64,000 bases of DNA from Chitinophagales bacterium (GCA_016787045.1 JAEUVA010000011.1:269028-333027), one strand, 5' to 3'; positions 8,055-16,941 are shown, counted from the stretch's first letter. Notes: generated from the letters alone by a model not told the origin. Program-made: numbers and translations.

Positions 8055-8840
8055 GTGCAAAAACACGAACTCAAAAAATCGCTGGGGCAACATTTTTTAA
8101 CCGATGAGAATGTGCTGCAAAAAATTACTGTAGCCATTGGCGATTTTGCTCCGTTTAAAACAGTGGTTGAGATAGGCCCGGGCATGGGTGCGCTCACTAA
8201 GCATTTAGTGAAACAGTCGTACAACTCCTATTTTGTGGTAGAGTTAGATAACCGTTGGGCGGCTTATTTGACCGAAAACTTTCCGGCATTAAAAGGCAAG
8301 GTGGTAAACGAAGACTTTTTGATCACCGATTTGAGTTTTATGCAAAACCCCACACATGTGGTAGGTAATTTTCCGTACAACATTTCATCACAAATTGTAT
8401 TCCGCATAATTGACGAGCGCGAAACGGTGCAACAGATGACGGGCATGTTTCAAAAAGAAGTGGCACAGCGCATTGTGGCTAAGCACGGCAGCAAAGATTA
8501 TGGCGTGCTTAGCGTGCTTACACAGGCCTATTACGATGGCGAATATTTGTTTGATGTGCCTCCCGAATGTTTTAACCCGCCACCCAAGGTGATGAGCGGT
8601 GTGATACGGCTGGTGCGCAAAACTACACCGCTGGGCTGCGATGAGGTACAATTTAAAAAAGTGGTGAAGGCCGCATTTAACCAACGCAGAAAAACTATGC
8701 GCAACAGCTTGCGCGATTTAGTAAACAACAATAAAGCGCTGTTAGAAAACGAAGTTTTTAATCTGCGGCCAGAGCAGCTATCGGTGCAGCAGTTGGTAGA
8801 TTTAACCAACCGTATACACGCTTCAAAAAAAGAACTGTAG
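8055..8840 (+). CDS. rsmA: 16S rRNA adenine dimethyltransferase RsmA (KsgA)
   Basis: RsmA dimethylates two adjacent adenosines (A1518 and A1519, E. coli numbering) in helix 45 of 16S rRNA, a late step in 30S subunit assembly. The 261-residue protein shows the family start KSLGQHFLTDENVLQKI, the SAM-binding motif VVEIGPGMGALTKHLV, and the catalytic motif IV as NFPYN (usually NLPYN). It also has the C-terminal helical domain with FNQRRKTMRNSLRDL. The start codon is GTG. The reading MQKHELKKSLGQHF leaves the normal short lead before the first motif, so no upstream start is needed. It has its own probable promoter at 8043-8051. The next gene begins 24 bases downstream with its own candidate box. 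Confidence 0.97.
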   Translation: MQKHELKKSLGQHFLTDENVLQKITVAIGDFAPFKTVVEIGPGMGALTKHLVKQSYNSYFVVELDNRWAAYLTENFPALKGKVVNEDFLITDLSFMQNPTHVVGNFPYNISSQIVFRIIDERETVQQMTGMFQKEVAQRIVAKHGSKDYGVLSVLTQAYYDGEYLFDVPPECFNPPPKVMSGVIRLVRKTTPLGCDEVQFKKVVKAAFNQRRKTMRNSLRDLVNNNKALLENEVFNLRPEQLSVQQLVDLTNRIHASKKEL

Positions 8841-8845
8841 GCGTT

Positions 8846-8854
8846 TATATTCGC
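8846..8854 (+). promoter_or_regulatory. Candidate -7 element before the hydroxylase gene
   Basis: TATATTCGC lies in the 24-base gap between rsmA and the next gene and ends 10 bases before the ATG at 8865. It is identical over nine bases to the rsmA element at 8043-8051, which argues for a shared function. The implied leader is under ten bases. Confidence 0.42.
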
Positions 8855-8864
8855 CACATTAATT

Positions 8865-9683
8865 ATGGCTAAACAAATCATCAACTTACACCGTTGGGCG
8901 CCCGCAATAGATTGGGCCGTGCTAGGGCTGATGTTTGCCTCCGGGCTGTTGCATCCGGCTATGGGGCTTTATTACCAAAGCTTTGCTGTCATTTTTTTAT
9001 CGCTGGTAGCTATAGTACTCAGCGGAGGTTTTTTACTTTTTAAATATTCCGAATACCGCGGGCAGCGCATACAGGGCGAGCGCAAAAAAACACCGCCTGT
9101 TGCGCACGAAATTTTTGAAACCGTGCGCGCTATGTTTATAGGAGCTTGCTTAGCCGCTTGGCCGGTGGCGTTGTATAGGGGCGGTTACCCTACGGGCTAT
9201 GCCTTTACATTAGCAGAAATGGAGCTAAGTTGGTGGATGGTAGTTTTGCAAATGTATGCCGGTATTATTGTAATAGACGCCTACACGTACTGGAAACACC
9301 GGCTGTTGCACACCAAGTTTTTTTATCCCTTTCACAAGCACCACCATAGCTTTAAAGACCCTACGCCCTTTGCAGGTTTTGCCGTAGGGCCGGTGGAGGC
9401 CGTGCTTACGTTTTGGCCGGTGGTGGTTATTTGTTTGCCGGAGGCCAAGCACTTTGTGCCGCTTTATCTAACCGCCATTACTTCGTTTGTGCTGCTCAAT
9501 TTGTATCTGCACTGTGGCGTTACTTTTACTTGGGCAGAAAAATTGCTTTCAAAAATCGGGCTCAATAGTTCGGGTTGGCACAATATACATCACTCTGATG
9601 TGGTGGTTAACTTTGGTGAGGTAAGTTTTATATGGGATAAACTATGCAAGACCTCGCGGCAAGACGTAAAGGCAAGGGCTTAG
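8865..9683 (+). CDS. Sterol desaturase / fatty acid hydroxylase family membrane enzyme
   Basis: This is a di-iron membrane oxygenase of 272 residues. Three histidine clusters coordinate iron in the family and all are visible: HRLLH and then HKHHHS after the second membrane pair, and WHNIHHSD near the C-terminus. Hydrophobic segments flank them (near residues 15-60, 85-105, 120-140 and 185-215). Family members hydroxylate or desaturate sterols, carotenoids, fatty acids or other lipids; the substrate here cannot be told. It follows rsmA by 24 bases with its own candidate promoter, so the pairing may be only positional. It ends 136 bases before the PurF-type gene. Confidence 0.88.
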   Translation: MAKQIINLHRWAPAIDWAVLGLMFASGLLHPAMGLYYQSFAVIFLSLVAIVLSGGFLLFKYSEYRGQRIQGERKKTPPVAHEIFETVRAMFIGACLAAWPVALYRGGYPTGYAFTLAEMELSWWMVVLQMYAGIIVIDAYTYWKHRLLHTKFFYPFHKHHHSFKDPTPFAGFAVGPVEAVLTFWPVVVICLPEAKHFVPLYLTAITSFVLLNLYLHCGVTFTWAEKLLSKIGLNSSGWHNIHHSDVVVNFGEVSFIWDKLCKTSRQDVKARA

Positions 9684-9800
9684 CGACCAATTGAGCTTTG
9701 ACCGTTTGTATGTCTGTATCGCAGCGCCAGTTAACTACTATTAACCTGCGCAGTAGGTAATATTCGCCCCTCAATATTCCTTATTCATTAACTAAAACCT

Positions 9801-9809
9801 TACATTCGC
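9801..9809 (+). promoter_or_regulatory. Candidate -7 element of the PurF-glycan operon
   Basis: TACATTCGC ends 10 bases before the ATG at 9820. A second, weaker copy (AATATTCGC) lies at about 9759-9767. The arrangement matches that at 8846-8854. No other obvious promoter is seen before 20664, so this one could drive much of the co-directional run downstream. Confidence 0.4.
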
Positions 9810-9819
9810 GGCCTCTTCT

Positions 9820-11718
9820 ATGAGCGATGCCATCAAACACGAATGCGGAATAGCCCTAATCCGGCTGCTCAAACCGCTGGAATTTTACACCGAAAAATAC
9901 CGCACTGTTTCGTATGCCCTCAACAAACTGTATCTGCTTATGGAAAAGCAGCACAACCGTGGGCAAGACGGAGCCGGAGCGGCAGTAATCAAGTTAGATC
10001 CACATCCGGGCAGTCCTTTTATCAATCGCGCCCGAAGCATCAAAAGCCAGCCGATAGTAGATGTGTTTGACCAGATTTTTTCGCAATTTCCAAAAGACCG
10101 AAAGCCCTTAGACAACATAGCAGCCGAAACCGATTGGCAAAAGCGCAACAACCCATTTATAGGCGAGTTATTGCTCGGCCATTTGCGCTACGGTACTTAC
10201 GGCAGAAATACCGATAGCTACTGCCACCCGTTTATCCGCGAAAACAACTGGATGACCCGCAACTTGGTGCTGGCCGGCAACTTTAACATGACCAATGTGG
10301 ACGACCAGTTTAGTCACCTTATAGAGTTGGGGCAGCACCCCCGCGAGCGCAGCGATACCATTACGGTGATGGAAAAAATAGGTCACTTCTTGGATGACGA
10401 GGTGCAAAACATTTTTGAAAAATACAAAGACCAAGGGTATAGCAACAAACAAATCACCGATTTTATTGCCAAAGAGTTGAGCGTACGTAGAATATTAAGC
10501 CGCTCAGCCAAAGATTTTGATGGTGGCTATGCTATGGCCGGTATGTTTGGGCATGGCGATGCGTTTGTACTGCGCGACCCTAACGGCATACGGCCGGCTT
10601 ATTTTTATTATGATGATGAAATAGTGGTGGTGGCCAGCGAGCGCCCGGCTATACAAACTACATTTAACGTGCCGTTTGAAAAAATACAAGAAATAAAACC
10701 CGGCCATGCATTAGTCATAAAAAAAGATGGCCGCGTAAAGCAAGATCTGGTGCGCGACCCGGGCGAAAAAAAATCGTGCAGCTTTGAGCGCATTTACTTT
10801 AGCCGCGGTACAGATAAAGAGATATACGAAGAGCGCAAAAACCTTGGCTACTACCTTACAGACCAGGTGCTCAAAGCCATCAATTACGATTTTGAAAACA
10901 CGGTGTTTAGCTTTATTCCCAACACAGCCGAAGTAGCTTTTTATGGCATGATGAAGGGGCTGGAGGACTATTTGAACGAGTACAAAAAACAGCAAATAGT
11001 TTCTACCCAAAAACTAACCGATGCCGAAGTGCTGCGCATACTCAACCTGCGCATCCGCTGGGAAAAAATAGCCGTAAAAGATGTGAAAGCCCGCACTTTT
11101 ATAGCCGATGATAGCAGCCGCGATGAAATGGTAAGCCATGTGTATGACATTACCTACGGCAGTGTGCGCCCCGAAACAGATACACTGGTAGTAATAGACG
11201 ATTCTATTGTGCGGGGCACCACATTGCAAAAAAGCATATTAGCAAACCTGGCAAAACTAAGTCCGAAAAAAATAGTGATTGTTTCTTCAGCCCCACAAAT
11301 CCGCTACCCCGATTGCTACGGTATAGACATGAGCCGCATGTACGATTTTGTGGCCTTTCGCGCGCTGGTAGATTTGCTGAAAGAAAATTATATGAGCCAC
11401 CGCTTGCAAGAGGTGTACGACCTGTGCAAGGCCGATAACGATAAACCGGCTGAAGAAGTACCCAACCACGTAAAAAAACTATACGATCACTTTACGCCCG
11501 ATCAGATTTCTGAAAAAATTGCAGCTATTGTAAAGCCACAAAAGCTTTTTGCAGATGTGGAAGTTATCTATCAAACAATAGAAAACCTGCACCGTGCCTG
11601 CCCCGGTAACACGGGCGATTGGTACTTTACCGGCAACTACCCCACCCCCGGTGGCAATAAAGTAACCAACCGCGCCTACATGAACTTTGTAGAAGGCAAA
11701 AACGAAAGAGGATACTAA
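9820..11718 (+). CDS. Amidophosphoribosyltransferase family protein (PurF-like, long Bacteroidota form)
   Basis: PurF enzymes transfer ammonia from glutamine to PRPP, giving phosphoribosylamine, the first step of purine synthesis. The N-terminal class II glutaminase domain has its nucleophile at Cys9 (KHECGIALIRL), suggesting a short cleaved leader. Further family signatures are NRGQDGAGAA, LLGHLRYGTYG and RDPNGIRPAYFY. The phosphoribosyltransferase half has CSFERIYFSRGTD and the PRPP loop TLVVIDDSIVRGTT. At 632 residues it is over 100 longer than E. coli PurF. Bacteroidota commonly carry such a long form, sometimes beside a normal PurF, so it may be the main enzyme or a paralog. It is only 12 bases upstream of the glycan membrane gene, an unusual neighbour for purine synthesis. 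Confidence 0.9.
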   Translation: MSDAIKHECGIALIRLLKPLEFYTEKYRTVSYALNKLYLLMEKQHNRGQDGAGAAVIKLDPHPGSPFINRARSIKSQPIVDVFDQIFSQFPKDRKPLDNIAAETDWQKRNNPFIGELLLGHLRYGTYGRNTDSYCHPFIRENNWMTRNLVLAGNFNMTNVDDQFSHLIELGQHPRERSDTITVMEKIGHFLDDEVQNIFEKYKDQGYSNKQITDFIAKELSVRRILSRSAKDFDGGYAMAGMFGHGDAFVLRDPNGIRPAYFYYDDEIVVVASERPAIQTTFNVPFEKIQEIKPGHALVIKKDGRVKQDLVRDPGEKKSCSFERIYFSRGTDKEIYEERKNLGYYLTDQVLKAINYDFENTVFSFIPNTAEVAFYGMMKGLEDYLNEYKKQQIVSTQKLTDAEVLRILNLRIRWEKIAVKDVKARTFIADDSSRDEMVSHVYDITYGSVRPETDTLVVIDDSIVRGTTLQKSILANLAKLSPKKIVIVSSAPQIRYPDCYGIDMSRMYDFVAFRALVDLLKENYMSHRLQEVYDLCKADNDKPAEEVPNHVKKLYDHFTPDQISEKIAAIVKPQKLFADVEVIYQTIENLHRACPGNTGDWYFTGNYPTPGGNKVTNRAYMNFVEGKNERGY

Positions 11719-11730
11719 CCCTAAAAGCTC

Positions 11731-13080
11731 ATGGAGACACTCATCAGAGACATGGGTTTTTTGGATGTGTTTCTGGGCACGTTGTATATTTTGGTGGCGT
11801 ACTTTTGGGCGTTTAATGTGGTGTCTAAAAACAACACATTTCTGTACAAGCGCTACTACTTGAGAGGAATTTCCTACAAAATTGGTGGTGCATTGTTCTT
11901 TGCGGGCATATATGTCTTTTACTACAAAGGGGGCGACTCCATTGCTTTTTTTGGCACTATTAAGGCGGTGTATAACCTGTTTTACTTAGAGCCGTCACTT
12001 ACCTTTGATTTCCTTACCGACCCTTTTGAAAACTACCCCTCAGCAGCTCGGTACGAGGCAGGCAGTTATGGCGTACAGTACCTCACGCGGGGTATTCCAT
12101 CTTTGACCATTATTCGTATAGGTTTTTTTTTGGATCTATTGTGTTTTAACTCTTACTGGGCGCTGTGTGTGTTGTTTGCCGTAATCTCATATCAATTTAC
12201 CTGGCGTTTTTTTGTTTTACTGTGCGATATTTACCCGCGGCTGCATAAAGAGTTTGCTCTGGCCGTGTTATTCATTCCATCCGCACTATTTTGGGGTTCA
12301 GGGCTGGCAAAAGACACCGTTATGTTTGGGTCGGTTCTTTTTTTTGTGTATTGCACTTACAAAGCGTTAATCCTTCGCAAAAGGGTGTTGTACTATATCA
12401 CGCTGTTGCTGATTACAGCCCTGCTTATTTCGTTTATCAGGGCATTTGTGCTGTTTACCCTAATACCCTGCTCACTGCTGATGCTTACGGTTCATTACCG
12501 TACATCAATTCAAAACTCGGTGGCGCGGTTTGTTATAGGGCCGGCACTTATTGTAATGGGCTTAGCGGCATCGTATTTCATTGTTATTGGCATTGGCTCC
12601 AGCACAGAGGCCTACAACTTAGAGTCGCTAGAGCAAAAAGCTACGGGCTACCGCACCTGGCACACTACACAAGGCGGGGCAACTTACTCGCTCGGGGGCG
12701 ACCCCGATGACGTATCTATGGGGAACCTTATCCGCCAGGCACCATTAGCAATTACCTACAGTTTGTTCGGGCCGTTTCTATGGCAGGTAAGTAACCCGGT
12801 TATGCTGCTATCGGCTGTAGAGTCCATGTTTTTACTCTATCTAATGCTGCGGTTATTACTTACCAGTAAGTTATGGCGTATATACGAAACGGTCATATCG
12901 GAGCCATTAGTGGCTTTTGCGCTGCCTTTTGTGATTATTATGGCCATTGCCATTGGGTTAACCAGCTTTAATTTTGGTGCTTTGGTGCGTTACCGCATAC
13001 CCATATTGCCTTTCTTTTTAATTATGCTGGTAATCATCAATTACAGAATAGGTTTTAATGTTGCTTCCAAAAAAGGATAG
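11731..13080 (+). CDS. Multi-pass membrane protein of the glycan locus, possible polymerase
   Basis: The 449-residue protein has about ten hydrophobic segments and no signal peptide. Conspicuous stretches are ALFWGSGLAKDTVMFG near residue 190, a long hydrophilic loop at about 290-335 (EAYNLESLEQKATGYRTW), and a C-terminal hairpin ending RYRIPILPFFLIMLVI. A large loop between membrane segments in a polysaccharide gene run is what one sees in Wzy/EpsG-type polymerases and O-antigen ligases. No family signature is recognised well enough to name it. It follows the PurF-like gene by 12 bases and precedes the epimerase by 20. If the exporter downstream is of the ABC type, a classical Wzy polymerase would not be required, so a ligase or accessory role is also possible. 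Confidence 0.6.
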   Translation: METLIRDMGFLDVFLGTLYILVAYFWAFNVVSKNNTFLYKRYYLRGISYKIGGALFFAGIYVFYYKGGDSIAFFGTIKAVYNLFYLEPSLTFDFLTDPFENYPSAARYEAGSYGVQYLTRGIPSLTIIRIGFFLDLLCFNSYWALCVLFAVISYQFTWRFFVLLCDIYPRLHKEFALAVLFIPSALFWGSGLAKDTVMFGSVLFFVYCTYKALILRKRVLYYITLLLITALLISFIRAFVLFTLIPCSLLMLTVHYRTSIQNSVARFVIGPALIVMGLAASYFIVIGIGSSTEAYNLESLEQKATGYRTWHTTQGGATYSLGGDPDDVSMGNLIRQAPLAITYSLFGPFLWQVSNPVMLLSAVESMFLLYLMLRLLLTSKLWRIYETVISEPLVAFALPFVIIMAIAIGLTSFNFGALVRYRIPILPFFLIMLVIINYRIGFNVASKKG

Positions 13081-13100
13081 CAAAAGATATACTACATCAA

Positions 13101-14072
13101 ATGAAAAAAGCAATTGTGTTTGGAGCAGGCGGGTTTATTGGAAACCACCTAGTGAAGCGGCTGAAAGCCGAGGGAAATTATGTGGTGGGAGTAGATTTGA
13201 AGCACCCACAATTTTCAAAATCGCTGGCCAATGAGTTTATTACGGCAGATTTACGCATAGCCGCCAACGTAGATAATGCGTTGCAAGGCGGAGCAGATGA
13301 GTTGTATCAGTTAGCGGCAGATATGGGCGGAGCCGGCTACATTTTTACCGGTGACAACGATGCTAATGTGATGCACAACTCGGCTCTTATCAATCTGCAT
13401 ACAGCAGAAATGGCAGTTAAGCATCAGGTTAAAAAAATTTTCTATTCCTCTTCGGCTTGCATTTATCCGGCCTTTAACCAAACCGACCCTACCAACCCGC
13501 TGTGCAGCGAGGAGAGCGCCTACCCCGCTCAGCCCGATAGCGAGTACGGTTGGGAAAAACTCTTTAGCGAAAGGTTGTTTTTATCTTTTCAGCGCAACTA
13601 TGGCTTAGATGTGCGCATTGCCCGCTTTCACAACATCTTTGGCCCCGAGAGCGAGTGGCAGGGGGGCAAAGAAAAAGCACCTGCTGCCATTTGCCGCAAA
13701 GTAGCACAGGCAGATAACTCCGGTGAAATAGAAATTTGGGGAAGCGGCACACAAACGCGCTCGTTTTTATACATAGACGAATGTTTGGATGGCGTACGCA
13801 AACTGATGGATAGCCGCTTTAGCGAGCCGGTAAACATTGGCTCAGAAGAAATGATTTCAATCAACAACCTGGCCAAAATGGTGATTGCGCTTTCGGGCAA
13901 AAAATTAAACATTAAAAATATTGAAGGGCCGGTAGGTGTTATGGGCCGCAATTCTGACAACCGGCTGATAGCGGCCGAGCTGCAATGGAAACCCACAGCA
14001 CCACTATTAGAAGGCATGAAAAAAACATACGTCTGGGTAAACGCTCAACTTACTGCGCAGGTACCACAGTAG
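13101..14072 (+). CDS. NAD-dependent sugar epimerase resembling GDP-mannose 3,5-epimerase
   Basis: This is an extended short-chain dehydrogenase of 323 residues. It starts with the NAD motif GAGGFIG and has the catalytic YxxxK in YGWEKL, with the serine in YSSSACIYP. Several stretches agree closely with plant GDP-mannose 3,5-epimerase: QLAADMGGAG, SSACIYPAF, ARFHNIFGP, GGKEKAPAAICRK and the sugar-binding TRSFLYIDEC. That enzyme inverts C3 and C5 of GDP-mannose to give GDP-L-galactose or GDP-L-gulose. Here the product would feed a surface glycan rather than vitamin C. No GDP-mannose synthesis gene is in the window. The family is certain; the substrate is an inference from these motifs. Confidence 0.88.
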   Translation: MKKAIVFGAGGFIGNHLVKRLKAEGNYVVGVDLKHPQFSKSLANEFITADLRIAANVDNALQGGADELYQLAADMGGAGYIFTGDNDANVMHNSALINLHTAEMAVKHQVKKIFYSSSACIYPAFNQTDPTNPLCSEESAYPAQPDSEYGWEKLFSERLFLSFQRNYGLDVRIARFHNIFGPESEWQGGKEKAPAAICRKVAQADNSGEIEIWGSGTQTRSFLYIDECLDGVRKLMDSRFSEPVNIGSEEMISINNLAKMVIALSGKKLNIKNIEGPVGVMGRNSDNRLIAAELQWKPTAPLLEGMKKTYVWVNAQLTAQVPQ

Positions 14073-14111
14073 TTAAAACAATTCACGCAGGTTTGATATT
14101 ATCGCAGCGGT

Positions 14112-14972
14112 ATGAGTGCAACAGCGCAACAAGAGCAATGGACAGAAGTAATTACACCCCGCAAGGGATTGCTGGATATTAATTTGCGCGAACTCTGGCG
14201 CTATCGCGATTTGATTGCACTGTTTATTCAGCGCGATATTAAGGCGCAATACAAGCAAACGATATTAGGGCCGTTGTGGTTTTTGTTACAACCACTTTTT
14301 AGCACATTGGTTTTCTTTTTCATTTTTTCACGAGTGGCTAAGCTCTCTACAGATGGGGTACCGGCCATGCTTTTTTACATGTCGGGTGTTGTGCTGTGGT
14401 CTTACTTTGCCGAATGCCTGAATAAAACATCTAATATATTCACACTCAATGCTAACATTTTCGGTAAGGTGTACTTTCCCCGGTTGGTGCTACCTATTGC
14501 TGTAGTTTTTGGTGGCTTGGTGCGTTTTGGCACTCAATTGCTTATGCTGGTGCTGGTGTTGTTGTTTCATGTTTTTTTTAAAGAATATCACTTTCAACCG
14601 AACGCGGCCATTTTGTTAGTGCCGTTTCTTGTGCTGCTGTTAGCCACACTTGGCTTATCGTTGGGCATTATTTTCTCATCGCTTACTACCAAGTACAAAG
14701 ACGTTTCGTTTTTGCTTGCCTTTGGCGTACAGCTTTTAATGTATGCGTCACCGGTCATTTATCCGCTGAGCGCAACCGGTGGTAAACTCCGTACACTGCT
14801 GCTACTCAATCCGGTTACTCCGGTTTTAGAAACGTTCAAATTCGCCATGTTTGGCAATGGATATTTCAGCCCGGCAGCACTTGGCTACACAGCAATATTT
14901 GCAGTAGTTACCCTTGGCGTGGGCATTGTCATATTTAACCAAGTAGAAAAATCATTTATGGATACCGTGTAG
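14112..14972 (+). CDS. ABC-2 type polysaccharide export permease (Wzm-like)
   Basis: The 286-residue protein is the membrane half of an ABC exporter for O-antigen, capsule or teichoic-acid-like polymers. The N-terminus has the amphipathic region RELWRYRDLIALFIQRDIKAQYKQTILGP typical of Wzm/TagG/KpsM proteins. The family motif PLWFLLQPL follows, and six hydrophobic segments continue to the end. Conserved features include SGVVLWSYFAECL, near the second segment, and ASPVIYPLS in the fifth. The ATPase gene begins two bases after its stop, so the two form one unit. The glycan moved is presumably built by the enzymes around it on an undecaprenyl carrier and flipped to the periplasm. Confidence 0.93.
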   Translation: MSATAQQEQWTEVITPRKGLLDINLRELWRYRDLIALFIQRDIKAQYKQTILGPLWFLLQPLFSTLVFFFIFSRVAKLSTDGVPAMLFYMSGVVLWSYFAECLNKTSNIFTLNANIFGKVYFPRLVLPIAVVFGGLVRFGTQLLMLVLVLLFHVFFKEYHFQPNAAILLVPFLVLLLATLGLSLGIIFSSLTTKYKDVSFLLAFGVQLLMYASPVIYPLSATGGKLRTLLLLNPVTPVLETFKFAMFGNGYFSPAALGYTAIFAVVTLGVGIVIFNQVEKSFMDTV

Positions 14973-14974
14973 TT

Positions 14975-16252
14975 ATGAGTCAGCCCGTAATCAGAGTAGA
15001 AGAATTATACAAACAATATCGCTTGGGGCTGGTAAGCACCGGCACACTTGTACACGACCTTAACCGCTGGTGGTACAACATACGTGGCAAAGACGACCCC
15101 TACGAAAAGATTACCGTGGCCAACAACCGAACGCAAAAAGTGGTGAGTGATTATGTATGGGCTTTGCAAAATGTAAATTTTGAAGTGCAACAAGGCGATG
15201 TGTTGGGCATAGTTGGCAGAAATGGTGCGGGCAAATCTACCTTGCTCAAAATACTTTCTAAAGTAACCGGCCCTACCAAAGGGCAAATGAAAATTAAAGG
15301 CCGCATTGCCAGTTTGCTGGAAGTAGGCACGGGCTTTCACCCGGAGCTGACCGGACGCGACAATATTTTTTTGAATGGAGCTATTTTAGGAATGACCAAG
15401 GCCGAGATCAAAAGCAAGTTTGATGAAATAGTGGCCTTTAGCGGAGTGGAACAATACATAGATACTCCGGTAAAAAGATACAGCAGTGGTATGTATGTGC
15501 GCCTCGCATTTGCGGTGGCCGCGCACTTAGAGCCCGAAATTTTGATAGTAGATGAAGTGCTGGCGGTGGGCGATGCAGAGTTTCAGCGCAAATGCCTCGG
15601 CAAAATGAAAGACGTGAGTTCTCAGGGGCGAACGGTGCTTTTTGTAAGCCATAACATGACAGCCGTAGAGAGTTTGTGCAACAAAGCGGTAATGATGGAA
15701 CAAGGCACACTAAGTAAACAAGGTACATCGGCAGAAATTGTGGACTACTATCTGCATAGCGGTTCGTTTGATAAACGGCAAATTAACTTTGAGGGATTAC
15801 AAAATGCCATAGGAAACAGCGAAGTAAAAATCCTATCAGCAGCTATAGAAAACAAATCTTCAAACGACCCTGACGAGCCGGTAGATGTGACCTCTGCAGT
15901 AGATGTAACCTTTACGGTAGTAAACACCAGTGCCGCTAACCGATTGTACGTGGGCTTTGACCTGCGCAGCGCCAAGGGCGAAACCATTTTTGGTGCCGGT
16001 CATAAATTTGATGCACCACAGGGCAAACCCATAGAGGCCCGCTGCCACATACCTGCCGATTTATTGAACGATGGACACTATACCATTTTTACCTATATAT
16101 ACACAGCCGAAATGCGTCAGCTATTTAAGCAAGAGGACGTTTTGAGTTTTCAAGTAAAAGATACCGAGCGCGAAGCGGGTTTTATGGGCAAAGTAAACGG
16201 CATGGTAAGGCCAAAACTGGCATGGGATACGAAGGAGGTACAATTGGTATGA
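14975..16252 (+). CDS. ABC exporter ATPase with C-terminal glycan-recognition domain (Wzt-like)
   Basis: The ATPase domain has Walker A GRNGAGKS (residues 81-88), the ABC signature YSSGM (about 169-173), Walker B ILIVDEVLAVGD and the switch histidine in FVSHN. It ends near residue 250. A further 170 residues form a beta-rich domain (DVTFTVVNTSAANRLYVGFD, then GHYTIFTYIY) of the Wzt C-terminal type. In E. coli O8/O9a this domain binds the modified non-reducing end of the finished chain and so couples chain length to export. Its presence suggests that this polymer too ends in a cap, for example methyl or sulfate. The stop overlaps the ATG of the WbqC gene in ATGA. Confidence 0.93.
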   Translation: MSQPVIRVEELYKQYRLGLVSTGTLVHDLNRWWYNIRGKDDPYEKITVANNRTQKVVSDYVWALQNVNFEVQQGDVLGIVGRNGAGKSTLLKILSKVTGPTKGQMKIKGRIASLLEVGTGFHPELTGRDNIFLNGAILGMTKAEIKSKFDEIVAFSGVEQYIDTPVKRYSSGMYVRLAFAVAAHLEPEILIVDEVLAVGDAEFQRKCLGKMKDVSSQGRTVLFVSHNMTAVESLCNKAVMMEQGTLSKQGTSAEIVDYYLHSGSFDKRQINFEGLQNAIGNSEVKILSAAIENKSSNDPDEPVDVTSAVDVTFTVVNTSAANRLYVGFDLRSAKGETIFGAGHKFDAPQGKPIEARCHIPADLLNDGHYTIFTYIYTAEMRQLFKQEDVLSFQVKDTEREAGFMGKVNGMVRPKLAWDTKEVQLV

Positions 16253-16941
16253 AAAAAGTAGCCATTACACAATCTAACTACATCCCCTGGAAAGGGTATT
16301 TTGAAACCATCTATACGGTAGATGAATTTATATTATATGATGATGTGCAGTACACGCGTAGAGACTGGCGCAACCGTAACCAAATAAAAACTCCACAAGG
16401 GCTCTACTGGCTCACTATACCGGTAGAAGTGAAGGGCAAATACCTGCAACTGATTAACGAAACCGTATTGAGCGACAATAAGTGGAACGCCACACACTGG
16501 AAAACACTACAAGCCAATTATGCCCGTGCGCCATTCTTTAAAGAGCACAAAGATTTTTTTGAAGAACTATACCTCGGCTGCACCGAAACACACCTGAGCA
16601 AAATCAACTATCGCTTTTTAACAGGCATTTGCGCTTTACTACAAATCAAAACGCCCATCACCTGGAGCAGCGATTATGAATTGATAGGAGACAAAACAGA
16701 ACGGATCCTCAACATTTGTTTGCAAGCCAAAGCTACTGATTACTACAGCGGCCCTGCCGCTAAAACATATTTAGACGAATCTTTATTTAATAGCAAAGGA
16801 GTAAATGTGCACTGGATAGACTTCAACGGCTATCCGGAATACTCGCAGTTGTTTCCGCCATTTGAACATGCCGTAAGCGTGGTAGATTTGATTTTTAATG
16901 TTGGTGCCGCAGAAGCAAAAAAGTATTTCATTCGCAGTTAA
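16249..16941 (+). CDS. WbqC-like family protein
   Basis: The 230-residue protein is cytoplasmic and of the WbqC family, found in many O-antigen and sugar-amine loci. Typical stretches are VAITQSNYIPWKGYFETI at the N-terminus, FILYDDVQYTRRDWRNRNQIK, and the closing part with VHWIDFNGYPEYSQL. Its reaction is not firmly known; members have been linked to acylation of amino sugars. The start chosen is the ATG at 16249, which overlaps the wzt stop and is preceded by GGAGG eight bases away. A longer frame starts at 16222, but it would add ten residues inside wzt and is less likely. It is followed with a one-base overlap by the acetyltransferase gene. Confidence 0.85.
   Translation: MKKVAITQSNYIPWKGYFETIYTVDEFILYDDVQYTRRDWRNRNQIKTPQGLYWLTIPVEVKGKYLQLINETVLSDNKWNATHWKTLQANYARAPFFKEHKDFFEELYLGCTETHLSKINYRFLTGICALLQIKTPITWSSDYELIGDKTERILNICLQAKATDYYSGPAAKTYLDESLFNSKGVNVHWIDFNGYPEYSQLFPPFEHAVSVVDLIFNVGAAEAKKYFIRS

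Noticed and set aside
9759..9767. AATATTCGC as a separate promoter
   Set aside because: It lacks the initial TA at the right place; listed only as a weak second copy near the stronger element at 9801-9809.
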